From a virus, in the IMG/VR virus record IMGVR_UViG_3300050821_006085, positions 1-36,691 of that record: a stretch of DNA of 36,691 nucleotides, one strand, 5' to 3'. The notes under the pieces are model-generated. The model saw only the letters and a list, made by a program, of their open reading frames with translations. It was not told the DNA's origin and did no database searches. Positions 30,953 to 36,674 of the stretch are shown piece by piece. Position 1 is the stretch's first letter. The number at the start of each line of letters is the position of its first letter. A program made the translations under genes and the position numbers.

Positions 30953-31006
30953 CATTTGATGGATCATTTGATGCCGCATTTGCTTGAGCATTTGCGACCG
31001 CATTTG
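30953..31006. repeat. Iteron array: five CATTTG copies at exact 12-bp spacing
   Basis: Copies begin at 30953, 30965, 30977, 30989 and 31001. A pyrimidine-rich, ATCT-repeat tract (about 30907-30940) lies directly to the left. The array is in the 300-bp divergent gap between the DUF7019-like gene and the 31116 gene. Iterons next to an easily melted tract suggest an origin or a cooperative operator. This gap has no gene otherwise. Confidence 0.7.
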
Positions 31007-31115
31007 CAGTCATCAGTCCTAGCAGAATCAACTAGATGGAAATAAAGGCTCGCTCTTCTCCGCGTTGAGCTACAATCGGCACCGAAGACGGGATGTTGTC
31101 GAGGAGGGATCGGTT

Positions 31116-31397
31116 ATGGGTTCTAACGCGACGCTGAAGATGATGTTCAACGATGATGATGATCGTGGAGGCAAACGCAGGCGCCGGCAATATTCGATAG
31201 AACCAGCCGATATGATAGCCATTGGTATTCTCATACTTGCCATTGCAGCGGCTCTTATCGCTGTTATCGTTGCGCTCGGCTTCGTCTTTGGGAAAGTCAA
31301 CGGCGCAGATGCTGCCAAGATAATTGGTTTGTGTGTCGGTGGATCAACCATCTCAGGGATTGTGGCTGCTCTGGTGGGACGCAAGCGCAAAGGGTAG
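31116..31397 (+). CDS. Small membrane protein with two TM segments (93 aa)
   Basis: The ATG at 31116 has GAGGAGGG about 7 nt upstream; the longer frame from 31065 would place the SD inside. The N-terminus is acidic then strongly basic (NDDDDRGGKRRRRQY). TM 1 is MIAIGILILAIAAALIAVIVALGFVF (about 33-58), and a weaker second segment is IIGLCVGGSTISGIVAALVG (about 68-87). No family is recognised. It is the only + strand gene in the right half apart from the integrase; its stop faces that of the HTH gene 2 bp away. Confidence 0.65.
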   Translation: MGSNATLKMMFNDDDDRGGKRRRRQYSIEPADMIAIGILILAIAAALIAVIVALGFVFGKVNGADAAKIIGLCVGGSTISGIVAALVGRKRKG

Positions 31398-31399
31398 GC

Positions 31400-31879
31400 T
31401 TAATGCGGTCTTCGCAGCGAATGATGGCGCTTTCCAGTGTCAAAGCCAAGCCTCGATGCTGTTGCTCGAATCCGGCGTGTGATCTGGCGCACTTGTGGCG
31501 ACGTTAAGCCTAGCTCCTTAGCGATCTGCTTTGCCTCGATTCCCAGGCGCCAGTTCTTATACACGATAGCTGCTTGCAGTTCCATGTATCCGCCAGCGCT
31601 ACGAATCGCTGCTACGGAGGTTTGAGTGCTCTCGATTGCGCGCTTAGTGGCTGCTGCTTTCAACGACTTGTAATCACAGTCGGCGGGACACGCGGTTCCG
31701 GGGTGAACGTATTTCCAAGCGTGCGTTAGAAGGACTTGAGCCAGCTTACGATTGTCAGCGGCAAAAGGCGGAATGAAAGGCGTATGAAAATATGACTCTC
31801 CCTGGCGACGCGTTAAGTGCAGGTCGTCGTAGTAAAGCGCATCAGGAAGCTTTCTGTCTTCTCGACGATTATGTGGCAT
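31400..31879 (-). CDS. Helix-turn-helix regulator, candidate late-gene activator (159 aa)
   Basis: The C-terminal region WRLGIEAKQIAKELGLTSPQVRQITRRIRATASRLGF (about 112-150) is an HTH of the sigma-region-4/LuxR type. The N-terminal part contains CPADCDYKSLKAAATKRAIE, with two Cys. Residues around FIPPFAADNRKLAQVLLTHAWKY are unassigned. It lies at the end of the early operon on the same strand as the late genes, the usual place for a late regulator. The ATG at 31879 is chosen over a GTG at 31900 because of the GGGG about 5 nt upstream. Confidence 0.7.
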   Translation of the reverse strand: MPHNRREDRKLPDALYYDDLHLTRRQGESYFHTPFIPPFAADNRKLAQVLLTHAWKYVHPGTACPADCDYKSLKAAATKRAIESTQTSVAAIRSAGGYMELQAAIVYKNWRLGIEAKQIAKELGLTSPQVRQITRRIRATASRLGFDTGKRHHSLRRPH

Positions 31880-31977
31880 TGTTTCCCCAAACCCACCCAC
31901 AAAAGCAGCGCAGCATTTCCGCTAAGGAACGCTTGCGAAGTTCGCGGCAGCAAACAGGACAGTTTCGCATCCACATT

Positions 31978-32367
31978 TCAGTGACCTCGTGCAGCGCCTT
32001 CACGAGCAGCAGTTGACACGTCATGGTGAGGTTTGCAGAGACCGCGGGAGCGATCAGGATTGTAAAACTCGTCCACGCCGAACTGAGCAACGATGTCGCG
32101 CGCTGAAAGCGGAAAGTGATCGCAGGTATTTGCAGCGTGAGGACAGCCTTCGGGCCATCGACAGAGGATGTCGCGTTTGAAGACAGTTCTCCGCGTGTTT
32201 TGCCAGCGCTTGTTTCTGTAAAGTGCTCGGATAGGATCTGCGGCACGATAGCGCTCGAAGAAATGGTTGCGGAGTTTGCCAGCATCTTGATGAGTCGCGC
32301 AGTATTTCGTTCCGGCGATGACGCGGCTACTGCATTCGAGACAAAGCGGTAACGGAGAGGAAGGCAT
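31978..32367 (-). CDS. HNH endonuclease with zinc ribbons (129 aa)
   Basis: The N-terminal CLEC...C (C9, C12, C23) is a first metal-binding site. The HNH core follows: LCRWPEGC (C69, C75), CDHF (D83-H84), N103, and CKPHHD (C111, H114-H115). RNKRWQNTRRTVFKRD before the core is typical of phage HNH proteins. These nick DNA; next to terminase they help packaging, but here the gene sits in the early region, far from TerL. It may be a homing enzyme or a packaging nickase that moved. Confidence 0.85.
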   Translation of the reverse strand: MPSSPLPLCLECSSRVIAGTKYCATHQDAGKLRNHFFERYRAADPIRALYRNKRWQNTRRTVFKRDILCRWPEGCPHAANTCDHFPLSARDIVAQFGVDEFYNPDRSRGLCKPHHDVSTAAREGAARGH

Positions 32368-32476
32368 ATTTGGAGTTGGCGCTGCTCAGCCTTGCGGGTC
32401 GCATTAAGCTTCAGCAAGGGAGAGGTGCTATCCGGTGGAGGACACTTGCACTCTTACGAGCAGCGCCAGCAGATTG

Positions 32477-32704
32477 TTAGACGACCTTTGCGACTTCAGC
32501 TTCGGCAGCCTTGATGGCAGCTTCGCCATCTTTCACGATCTTGGCTTCGAGCGCTTCGACGCGCTTCTCAAGATCCGACTTCGCTTTCGTCGTCAATTTT
32601 ACGTAGGCGGCCTTGATCTTGCGACCAACAGCTGGCATAAAGGCGCCAACGACAAGCGCTGAGCCGACATAAACCACTTCTTGTGCAGCAAATTCGAACA
32701 TCAT
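32477..32704 (-). CDS. Small TM/coiled-coil protein (75 aa)
   Basis: The N-terminus is hydrophobic (EVVYVGSALVVGAFMPAV, about 9-26). A Lys/Ala/Glu coiled coil follows (KAKSDLEKRVEALEAKIVKDGEAAIKAAEAEVAK). No known family. GAGGAG lies 8 nt before the first of two consecutive ATG codons. Class 2 leader repeat copy 3 is directly upstream. Confidence 0.7.
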   Translation of the reverse strand: MMFEFAAQEVVYVGSALVVGAFMPAVGRKIKAAYVKLTTKAKSDLEKRVEALEAKIVKDGEAAIKAAEAEVAKVV

Positions 32705-32719
32705 GATGGATCTCCTCTG

Positions 32720-32740
32720 CTAAGCGGCTCAAAAGTACTT
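32720..32740 (-). repeat. Leader repeat class 2, copy 3 (21 bp, identical to copy 2)
   Basis: Spans the last codons (Lys-Tyr-Phe-stop) of the 32729 gene and the leader of the 32704 gene. All 21 bases match 19062-19082. Confidence 0.75.
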
Positions 32741-32950
32741 AGTCAGTTCAGAGGCTAGGTCTGACACGCTCTGCGCTGCTTTCCTTGCGCTAGCCCTGCT
32801 CCCAGCGCATGTGGCAGCGCTTTTGAGACAAGAGTCGATCAGTTCGACAGACTTCCGCAAGTAAATCTCGCGAACTACCGGACGATCTGTGCTGGCGGCG
32901 CGCTCGATGTTGATTTTCAATTCGACCAGTGTTGCTTGGACGTTGTTCAT
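32729..32950 (-). CDS. Small helical hypothetical protein (73 aa)
   Basis: MNNVQATLVELKINIERAAS, then VREIYLRKSVELIDSCLKSAATCAGSRASARKAAQSVSDLASELTKYF; wholly helical, no known family. The ATG at 32950 has GAGGAG 7 nt upstream within class 1 repeat copy B. The frame open to 33001 would overlap the next gene. Confidence 0.65.
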   Translation of the reverse strand: MNNVQATLVELKINIERAASTDRPVVREIYLRKSVELIDSCLKSAATCAGSRASARKAAQSVSDLASELTKYF

Positions 32951-32957
32951 TTTATGA

Positions 32958-32985
32958 CTCCTCATGATTGCTGAGAATCTGTGAC
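32958..32985 (-). repeat. Leader repeat class 1, copy B
   Basis: GTCACAGATTC, then the block AATCATGAGGAG at the standard spacing; this block is identical to copy A. It fills the whole gap between the winged-helix gene (stop 32989) and the next start. Confidence 0.65.
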
Positions 32986-32988
32986 GCG

Positions 32989-33279
32989 TTACTCCCACCA
33001 CTGCTTTACGAGCCTGTATTGATGCAAGCCTTGAGCAATGTATTCCCGCTGGATTGTGTAGCCGCCGTGGCGCTCGCGTCGTAGATCACGAAGCCGAGCA
33101 GAGACCGAAGCTTCCGGCGCTCCTGTTGCTTCACTGATTTCAGCAAGTGTGTGCCACTTGCCGTCGAGCACGAAAGTTTTCACCGCAGCGAGTTGCGCAC
33201 CGAGACGCGCGCCGTCACGTTCCGGCACGAATGTCGCACCTCGGAAATCAAGCATTACCTCGTTTGTTTGTGTTGTCAT
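32989..33279 (-). CDS. Winged-helix DNA-binding protein (96 aa)
   Basis: LAAVKTFVLDGKWHTLAEISEATGAPEASVSARLRDLRRERHGGYTIQREYIAQGLHQYRL is a compact winged helix: helix, HTH (TLAEISEATGAPEASVSARLRDL), then a wing with the GGYTIQRE beta pair. Similar domains lie beside phage replication genes. GGAG is 9 nt before the ATG at 33279; an ATG at 33294 is also possible. It follows the DUF1376 gene by 32 bp. Confidence 0.75.
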   Translation of the reverse strand: MTTQTNEVMLDFRGATFVPERDGARLGAQLAAVKTFVLDGKWHTLAEISEATGAPEASVSARLRDLRRERHGGYTIQREYIAQGLHQYRLVKQWWE

Positions 33280-33311
33280 GTTCTTAGTCTCCATTTTCAA
33301 TTCAGTTTCCG

Positions 33312-34256
33312 TTATCGGTATTCGTTCAGTTTTGCTGCACACGTTTCGAGCCAGATGCGCCAGCGATGAAATTTCAATCCGCTGATCGGTGGACTCTGCA
33401 TGCTTTCCCACTCGCTGACAGCTTCGCAAAACTCATCGACTCCTATCTCATCTAGTTGAGCCAGAAGTTGTTCGTATTCCTTGTCCTCTGGGAGCGCATA
33501 CCTCATAGAGTCAGGAATCTCGTTGTCTTCGTTCATCCTGAATTCTTCCCATCGAGCTTTATCGGCCTTCAGCTTGGCGTTGCGTTCGTCTGCCCTTGCC
33601 AGCCTTTCTGCTTGCTCTGGCGTCAGAGGTGTTGCTTTGCTCTTGGTTGAAGAAGATTCTGATGACGAACAAACAGGCGACTGACTGACTGACTGTTCGT
33701 TTTGTAAACGTCCGTCAGTCAGTAGTTCGTTTTCAGTTAAGTTCTTCGTAGAGTCAAAGTCAGAGTCAAAGTCAAGTACATAGTCAGTCAGAGTGCTAGG
33801 CCGGGCTGTAGTCCGACTAGGCTGGGCTGTAGCAAGGCCAGGCTCCGACGAAGCTGGGCCTGACTGGGCTTGGTTATTGCTCGCTTTTTTCTTTCCGCCC
33901 TTGCGGCCCTTCTCTACGTTTTTCGCATGCGCGTCGAGCATTAGCTGCCAGTCGGCCAAGACGCGCTTGTGCTGCCAGTACTTTCCATCTGCTGTCAAAG
34001 TGAACTTGCGCATCACGACATCTTTGTGCGCCAGCCACTGCTCAGGCGATTCAGCATCAGCAAGCATCCAGAGCTGCTCATCGTCATTCGGCAGGTAAGG
34101 ACGGCAAGAGTTGAAGCAGGATTCGATGATAAGCGCTCTATAGAAATGGCGATGCAAAGAGCGCATCACTCTGCTGACATAGGGATCTGCGGAGAAATCC
34201 TTTTGCCACCAGTACAGGTACTTGGGTTCGTAAACCTTATCGTTTTGTGTAGCCAT
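33312..34256 (-). CDS. DUF1376-type replication protein with internal repeats (314 aa)
   Basis: The N-terminal 110 residues fit DUF1376: KYLYWWQKDFSADPYVSRVMRSLHRHFYRALIIESCF, LPNDDEQLWMLADAESPEQWLAHKDVVMRKFTLTADGKYWQHKRV. Such proteins resemble phage replisome organisers that bind an origin and load the host helicase. The low-complexity linker (about 120-205: QAQSGPASSEPG, DFDSDFDS, SVSQSPVCSSSESSS) coincides with clustered DNA repeats, as the lambda O gene holds its origin. The C-terminal part (about 210-314) is helical and acidic, probably the partner-binding domain. GGGAG lies about 10 nt before the ATG. Confidence 0.8.
   Translation of the reverse strand: MATQNDKVYEPKYLYWWQKDFSADPYVSRVMRSLHRHFYRALIIESCFNSCRPYLPNDDEQLWMLADAESPEQWLAHKDVVMRKFTLTADGKYWQHKRVLADWQLMLDAHAKNVEKGRKGGKKKASNNQAQSGPASSEPGLATAQPSRTTARPSTLTDYVLDFDSDFDSTKNLTENELLTDGRLQNEQSVSQSPVCSSSESSSTKSKATPLTPEQAERLARADERNAKLKADKARWEEFRMNEDNEIPDSMRYALPEDKEYEQLLAQLDEIGVDEFCEAVSEWESMQSPPISGLKFHRWRIWLETCAAKLNEYR
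33681..33866. repeat. Repeat cluster inside the replication gene (origin candidate)
   Basis: Contains CTGACTGAC-type repeats (33681-33695), their inverted copies (33714-33722 and 33783-33791), GTTCGTTTT twice 30 bp apart (33695 and 33725), and a perfect tandem GAGTCAAAGTCA at 33751-33762 and 33763-33774. A GC-rich stretch with repeated GGGCTGTAG (33803 and 33824) follows. Confidence 0.6.
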
Positions 34257-34416
34257 GACGTGTGTTCTCCCTGTTGTCTAATTTCTCTGTTTTCTCGTAG
34301 CGCAAGATGACCGGCTCGCCAGCGCGGAATTCTATTTCGATATTTCCGTACAAACTCTGGCCAATCGCATCATCTACCGCCGTTTCTAATTTCTTGAGCA
34401 GTTCTGCTTTCATCAT
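34237..34416 (-). CDS. Tiny hypothetical protein overlapping the replication gene (59 aa)
   Basis: Begins at ATG 34416 (or the next codon, 34413), overlaps the upstream stop (ATGATGA) and its end overlaps the DUF1376 start by 20 nt. The product (MMKAELLKKLETAVDDAIGQ ... YGNIEIEFRAGEPVILRYEK) has a helix then beta pairs and codon use like its neighbours. The sequence GEPVILRYEK is reminiscent of small phage proteins kept upstream of replication genes. It is below 60 codons, so it is easily missed. Confidence 0.7.
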   Translation of the reverse strand: MMKAELLKKLETAVDDAIGQSLYGNIEIEFRAGEPVILRYEKTEKLDNRENTRHGYTKR

Positions 34417-34631
34417 CGCGCCACCTCTTTCGCGAGAGTTTCCGGTTCCAAAAACTGGCGAGCGATCTCGCTGTGGAGCTTATTGATTTGTCTGTACCGC
34501 TCTTTCAGTTCGGCATCGGCGAGAAACTCGTCGTGTCCGAGAATGTCGATGAGCGCATTCTGCAGCTCAGTCAGAAGCAGGGTTACTTGTTCAAAACCGA
34601 GCGTGATGTTGTGTGCTGATTCCGTTGCCAT
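34413..34631 (-). CDS. Small helical hypothetical protein (72 aa)
   Basis: MATESAHNITLGFEQVTLLLTELQNALIDILGHDEFLADAELKERYRQINKLHSEIARQFL: amphipathic helices. No family recognised. AGGAGA lies 6 nt before the ATG, and the stop overlaps the next start. Confidence 0.7.
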   Translation of the reverse strand: MATESAHNITLGFEQVTLLLTELQNALIDILGHDEFLADAELKERYRQINKLHSEIARQFLEPETLAKEVAR

Positions 34632-34642
34632 ATCTTCTCTCC

Positions 34643-34807
34643 TTACCGCCTCAGTTTCTGCGGCACGTTTTGCGCACGAAAATGCGCGTGAATTCGTTGT
34701 AAAAAGGTCACGATGCTGCTGCGACAGCAATCGAGTAAATCATTTGTCAAGGACGACTGTTCATATTGCGAACGAGTCCGCAACAGAGCCTGTAAAGGTG
34801 TGCTCAA
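34643..34807 (-). CDS. Possible small early protein with TTG start (54 aa)
   Basis: The frame from the TTG at 34807 reads MSTPLQALLRTRSQYEQSSL and stops inside the next gene's leader. The TTG lies 4 nt after the purine block of class 1 repeat copy E, which marks starts elsewhere in the element. The product is basic, helical and unrecognised. An ATG at 34879 in the same frame has no binding site. If the leader repeat is a true start mark, this is a real gene. Confidence 0.4.
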   Translation of the reverse strand: MSTPLQALLRTRSQYEQSSLTNDLLDCCRSSIVTFLQRIHAHFRAQNVPQKLRR

Positions 34808-34811
34808 CCGC

Positions 34812-34839
34812 CTCCCTGTATTAACTAAATGCCTGTGAC
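34812..34839 (-). repeat. Leader repeat class 1, copy E
   Basis: GTCACA, 10 nt, then a 12-nt block ending CAGGGAG, in the same spacing as A-D. Confidence 0.5.
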
Positions 34840-35013
34840 GCCCCTGCTTGCTATTCGCCTGCTGCGCGCCAGTCTTCAAACAACTGAAAAGTAAAGAGTT
34901 GAAGCAGAACGGCAGTCATATTTGCGGAAGCCGAGCAACGTGTCACTTTTCCGAGCGACAAAAAATTCGCAATTATTTTCCGAATCGACAGTAGCGACTG
35001 CTCACAACAGCTA

Positions 35014-35226
35014 TTAAGTGCTGAGTGCTTTCTGCGACGTGATGAAGGCGTCGAGATCATGACGATCAAAGACGACGCGCTTGCCGATCCTCAAAAACGG
35101 AACGGAACGTGACCATTGAAGAGCGCGAACTGCGGGAACTGTGCAAGCGAGATATGCAGCAGCCTGGGGAACAGTGAGACATCGAGGCAAAGCTGTAGCT
35201 GAAGGACTAAGGGGTGAATTCTTCAC
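35014..35226 (-). CDS. xis: Excisionase / HTH-17-type DNA-binding protein (70 aa)
   Basis: CLTVPQAAAYLACTVPAVRALQWSRSVPFLRIGKRVVFDRHDLDAFITSQ is a MerR-like winged-helix excisionase domain (T-x-x-x-A-A-x-x-L, P-x-x-R-I-G-x-x-x-x-F, D-L-D-x-F). It bends attachment DNA to reverse integration and may regulate early genes. Begins at GTG with AGGAG about 9 nt upstream. Divergent from the integrase across 240 bp in which I see no gene, only the integrase promoter. Confidence 0.85.
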   Translation of the reverse strand: MKNSPLSPSATALPRCLTVPQAAAYLACTVPAVRALQWSRSVPFLRIGKRVVFDRHDLDAFITSQKALST

Positions 35227-35452
35227 GAGACACGACTCCTGGATTTGTGGAGCCTGTCTTGGCTTAGCGGGCGTAGACTGCGAGCGCAGTCACAAGGCGT
35301 CTACTCCACCTTCCCGAGTGCAGAACGTTGCTCCCTGACAGACTTCCAAAGCGCGCTGTCGCGCGCGAGAGCAGCGAACAACGTCATCCTAGCATATGCC
35401 CCGTTTCCGGTGCAATGACAAAAGTGATGTTTCATCCTCCTCTGTTCTCGGT

Positions 35453-35458
35453 TATGCT
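35453..35458 (+). promoter_or_regulatory. -10 box of the integrase gene
   Basis: TATGCT ends 8 nt before the ATG; TTTCAT at 17-bp spacing is a weak -35. GGGAG (35459-35463) is only 3 nt from the ATG, so initiation may be leaderless. Confidence 0.4.
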
Positions 35459-35466
35459 GGGAGTGC

Positions 35467-36594
35467 ATGGAAACTGAAGCGAAGAAAAAGCAAAGGACGC
35501 GCGGGAAGGGAAGCATCGGGCGCGTCAAAGGGTCGCCATATTTTTATATCTGGTATCGCAGCAAAGGGAAGACCATCCGCGAGAGCACCCGCTCAGAATC
35601 GAAGATGGTCGCTGCTGCGCTGCTTGCGCGACGCGTGACAGAGGCAGCCGACGGTCTGCCGCCAGCTCAAGAGCAGAAGAAGTTTACCTACGAAGATGCG
35701 CGCGCGACGCTGATTGCACACTATGAACGAGAGAAGTGCTCCTCGCTGTTGACCCGCGCTGACGGCACCAAAGACATCTGCGGCCTCAAGAAGCTCGATG
35801 CTTATTTCGGTGGTCGGCATTTAGCTGACATCACGTCTGACGATGTTGAGGGCTTCATCAAGCAGCGTCAGGACGAAGGAGCAGGGCCTGCCATTATCAA
35901 TAGGAGCAACGCGCTCCTCCGGCGAATGCTCAAGCTCATGTGGCGCAAAAAGAAGCTGCGAGCTGCCATTTGGGTTCCGATGCTGAAAGAGCCTGAGCCG
36001 CGTGAAGGATTTTTAGCGGCGAAAAAGTTTGCAGAACTCGAAAGCGCGATGCAAGAAGACCTGCGCCCTGTTCTGTATTACCTCTACATCACTGGTTGCC
36101 GGTCGGGCGCTGCGGAGCAAATCGAGTGGTCGCAGGTGATCTTCGACGGCGACAAAGTTGAGATTCTTCTACGGGCGGCGCAGATGAAAAATAAAGAGCC
36201 GCTGCTGTTAGCTCTCGACGAGAAGCTTGCGGCACCCTTGCGACAGACGCCCAAAGAGAAGCGTGTCGGGCGGCTGTTCAACACGACAAATCTGACGAAG
36301 GCTTTTCGGAAAGCTTGCGTTGCGGTAGGATTAGGGCAGTGGCGCGACCCGAAGAACCACGATAAGGGGTACGACGGGCTTACGCTGCACGATTTGCGAC
36401 GCAGCGGAGTGCGCAACTTGCGGCGTGCGAAGGTTCAGGAAGACATGGCGATGAAAATCTCAGGGCACAAAACAGCGAACGTGTTCAAAAGGTACAACAT
36501 CATCGACAGTGACGATCTTCACGAAGCCATGCAGAAAACGTCCGCGTATGTTGCAAATTCGTTGCAAATCGGCTCAGACACTTCCCGTAAGTGA
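35467..36594 (+). CDS. int: Tyrosine recombinase (phage integrase), 375 aa
   Basis: N-terminal basic arm-binding region (KGSIGRVKGSPYFYIWYRSKGK, about 15-35). SAM-like core-binding domain at about 75-170. Catalytic domain with R212 (ITGCRSG), K241 or K243 (MKNKE), H308-x-x-R311 (LHDLRR), H334 (SGHKT) and Y343 (VFKRYNI). All six active-site positions are present, so it should be active. The stop (TGA) lies 2 bp before the attR core and 5 bp before the tRNA gene, so readthrough enters the tRNA. Confidence 0.96.
   Translation: METEAKKKQRTRGKGSIGRVKGSPYFYIWYRSKGKTIRESTRSESKMVAAALLARRVTEAADGLPPAQEQKKFTYEDARATLIAHYEREKCSSLLTRADGTKDICGLKKLDAYFGGRHLADITSDDVEGFIKQRQDEGAGPAIINRSNALLRRMLKLMWRKKKLRAAIWVPMLKEPEPREGFLAAKKFAELESAMQEDLRPVLYYLYITGCRSGAAEQIEWSQVIFDGDKVEILLRAAQMKNKEPLLLALDEKLAAPLRQTPKEKRVGRLFNTTNLTKAFRKACVAVGLGQWRDPKNHDKGYDGLTLHDLRRSGVRNLRRAKVQEDMAMKISGHKTANVFKRYNIIDSDDLHEAMQKTSAYVANSLQIGSDTSRK
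36550..36569 (+). repeat. Candidate integrase arm-type site pair, right arm
   Basis: GTTGCAAAT twice with an 11-bp period (36550-36558 and 36561-36569), inside the last codons of the integrase. Copies of the same 9-mer lie on the other side of the core at 112 and (inverted) 204. Confidence 0.6.
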
Positions 36595-36596
36595 TT

Positions 36597-36638
36597 GATG
36601 GCGCTATCGTCTAGGGGTTAGGACGGAAGATTCTCAAT
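36597..36638. repeat. attR core: right copy of the 42-bp attachment repeat
   Basis: Identical to 57-98. Here the tRNA continues with its authentic 3' half, so the functional gene lies at this end. Confidence 0.95.
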
Positions 36639-36674
36639 CTTCAAACCCGGGTTCGATTCCCGGTAGCGCTACCA
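36600..36674 (+). tRNA. tRNA-Glu (anticodon CTC)
   Basis: 75 nt including the encoded CCA. Acceptor GGCGCTA/TAGCGCT with one G-U at the end, D-arm GTC/GAC, anticodon stem GAAGA/TCTTC with loop TTCTCAA (CTC anticodon, reads GAG), T-arm CCGGG TTCGATT CCCGG, discriminator A. Its 5' half came with the phage; the 3' half is host. The natural promoter remained at attL. Confidence 0.95.

Larger units (their letters stand above)
57..36638. mobile_element. Complete temperate siphovirus-type prophage
   Basis: A 42-bp perfect direct repeat bounds about 36.5 kb. Inside are an integrase and excisionase at the right end, early genes, a full head and tail morphogenesis operon on the - strand, and accessory genes at the left end. 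Every essential structural class is present with intact frames: TerS, TerL, portal, protease, capsid, connector, tail tube, chaperones, tape measure, tail tip and fibre. The element therefore looks intact rather than decayed. No CI-like repressor and no endolysin were recognised. Confidence 0.96.

Noticed and set aside
30953-31006. CRISPR array
   Set aside because: The repeat unit is 6 bp at 12-bp period; there are no 25-40 bp repeats, spacers or cas genes.
30722-31045. Open frame of 107 codons over the iteron array, with His-Leu repeats
   Set aside because: It starts inside the DUF7019-like gene on the other strand. Its only regular feature is the DNA repeat itself, so I treat it as non-coding.
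32435-32662. 75-codon + strand frame
   Set aside because: Shadow of the 32477-32704 gene, which has a strong SD.
34722-34750. Promoter with consensus TTGACA (34750-34745, - strand)
   Set aside because: No acceptable -10 at 16-18 bp spacing, and it lies inside the possible 54-aa gene.
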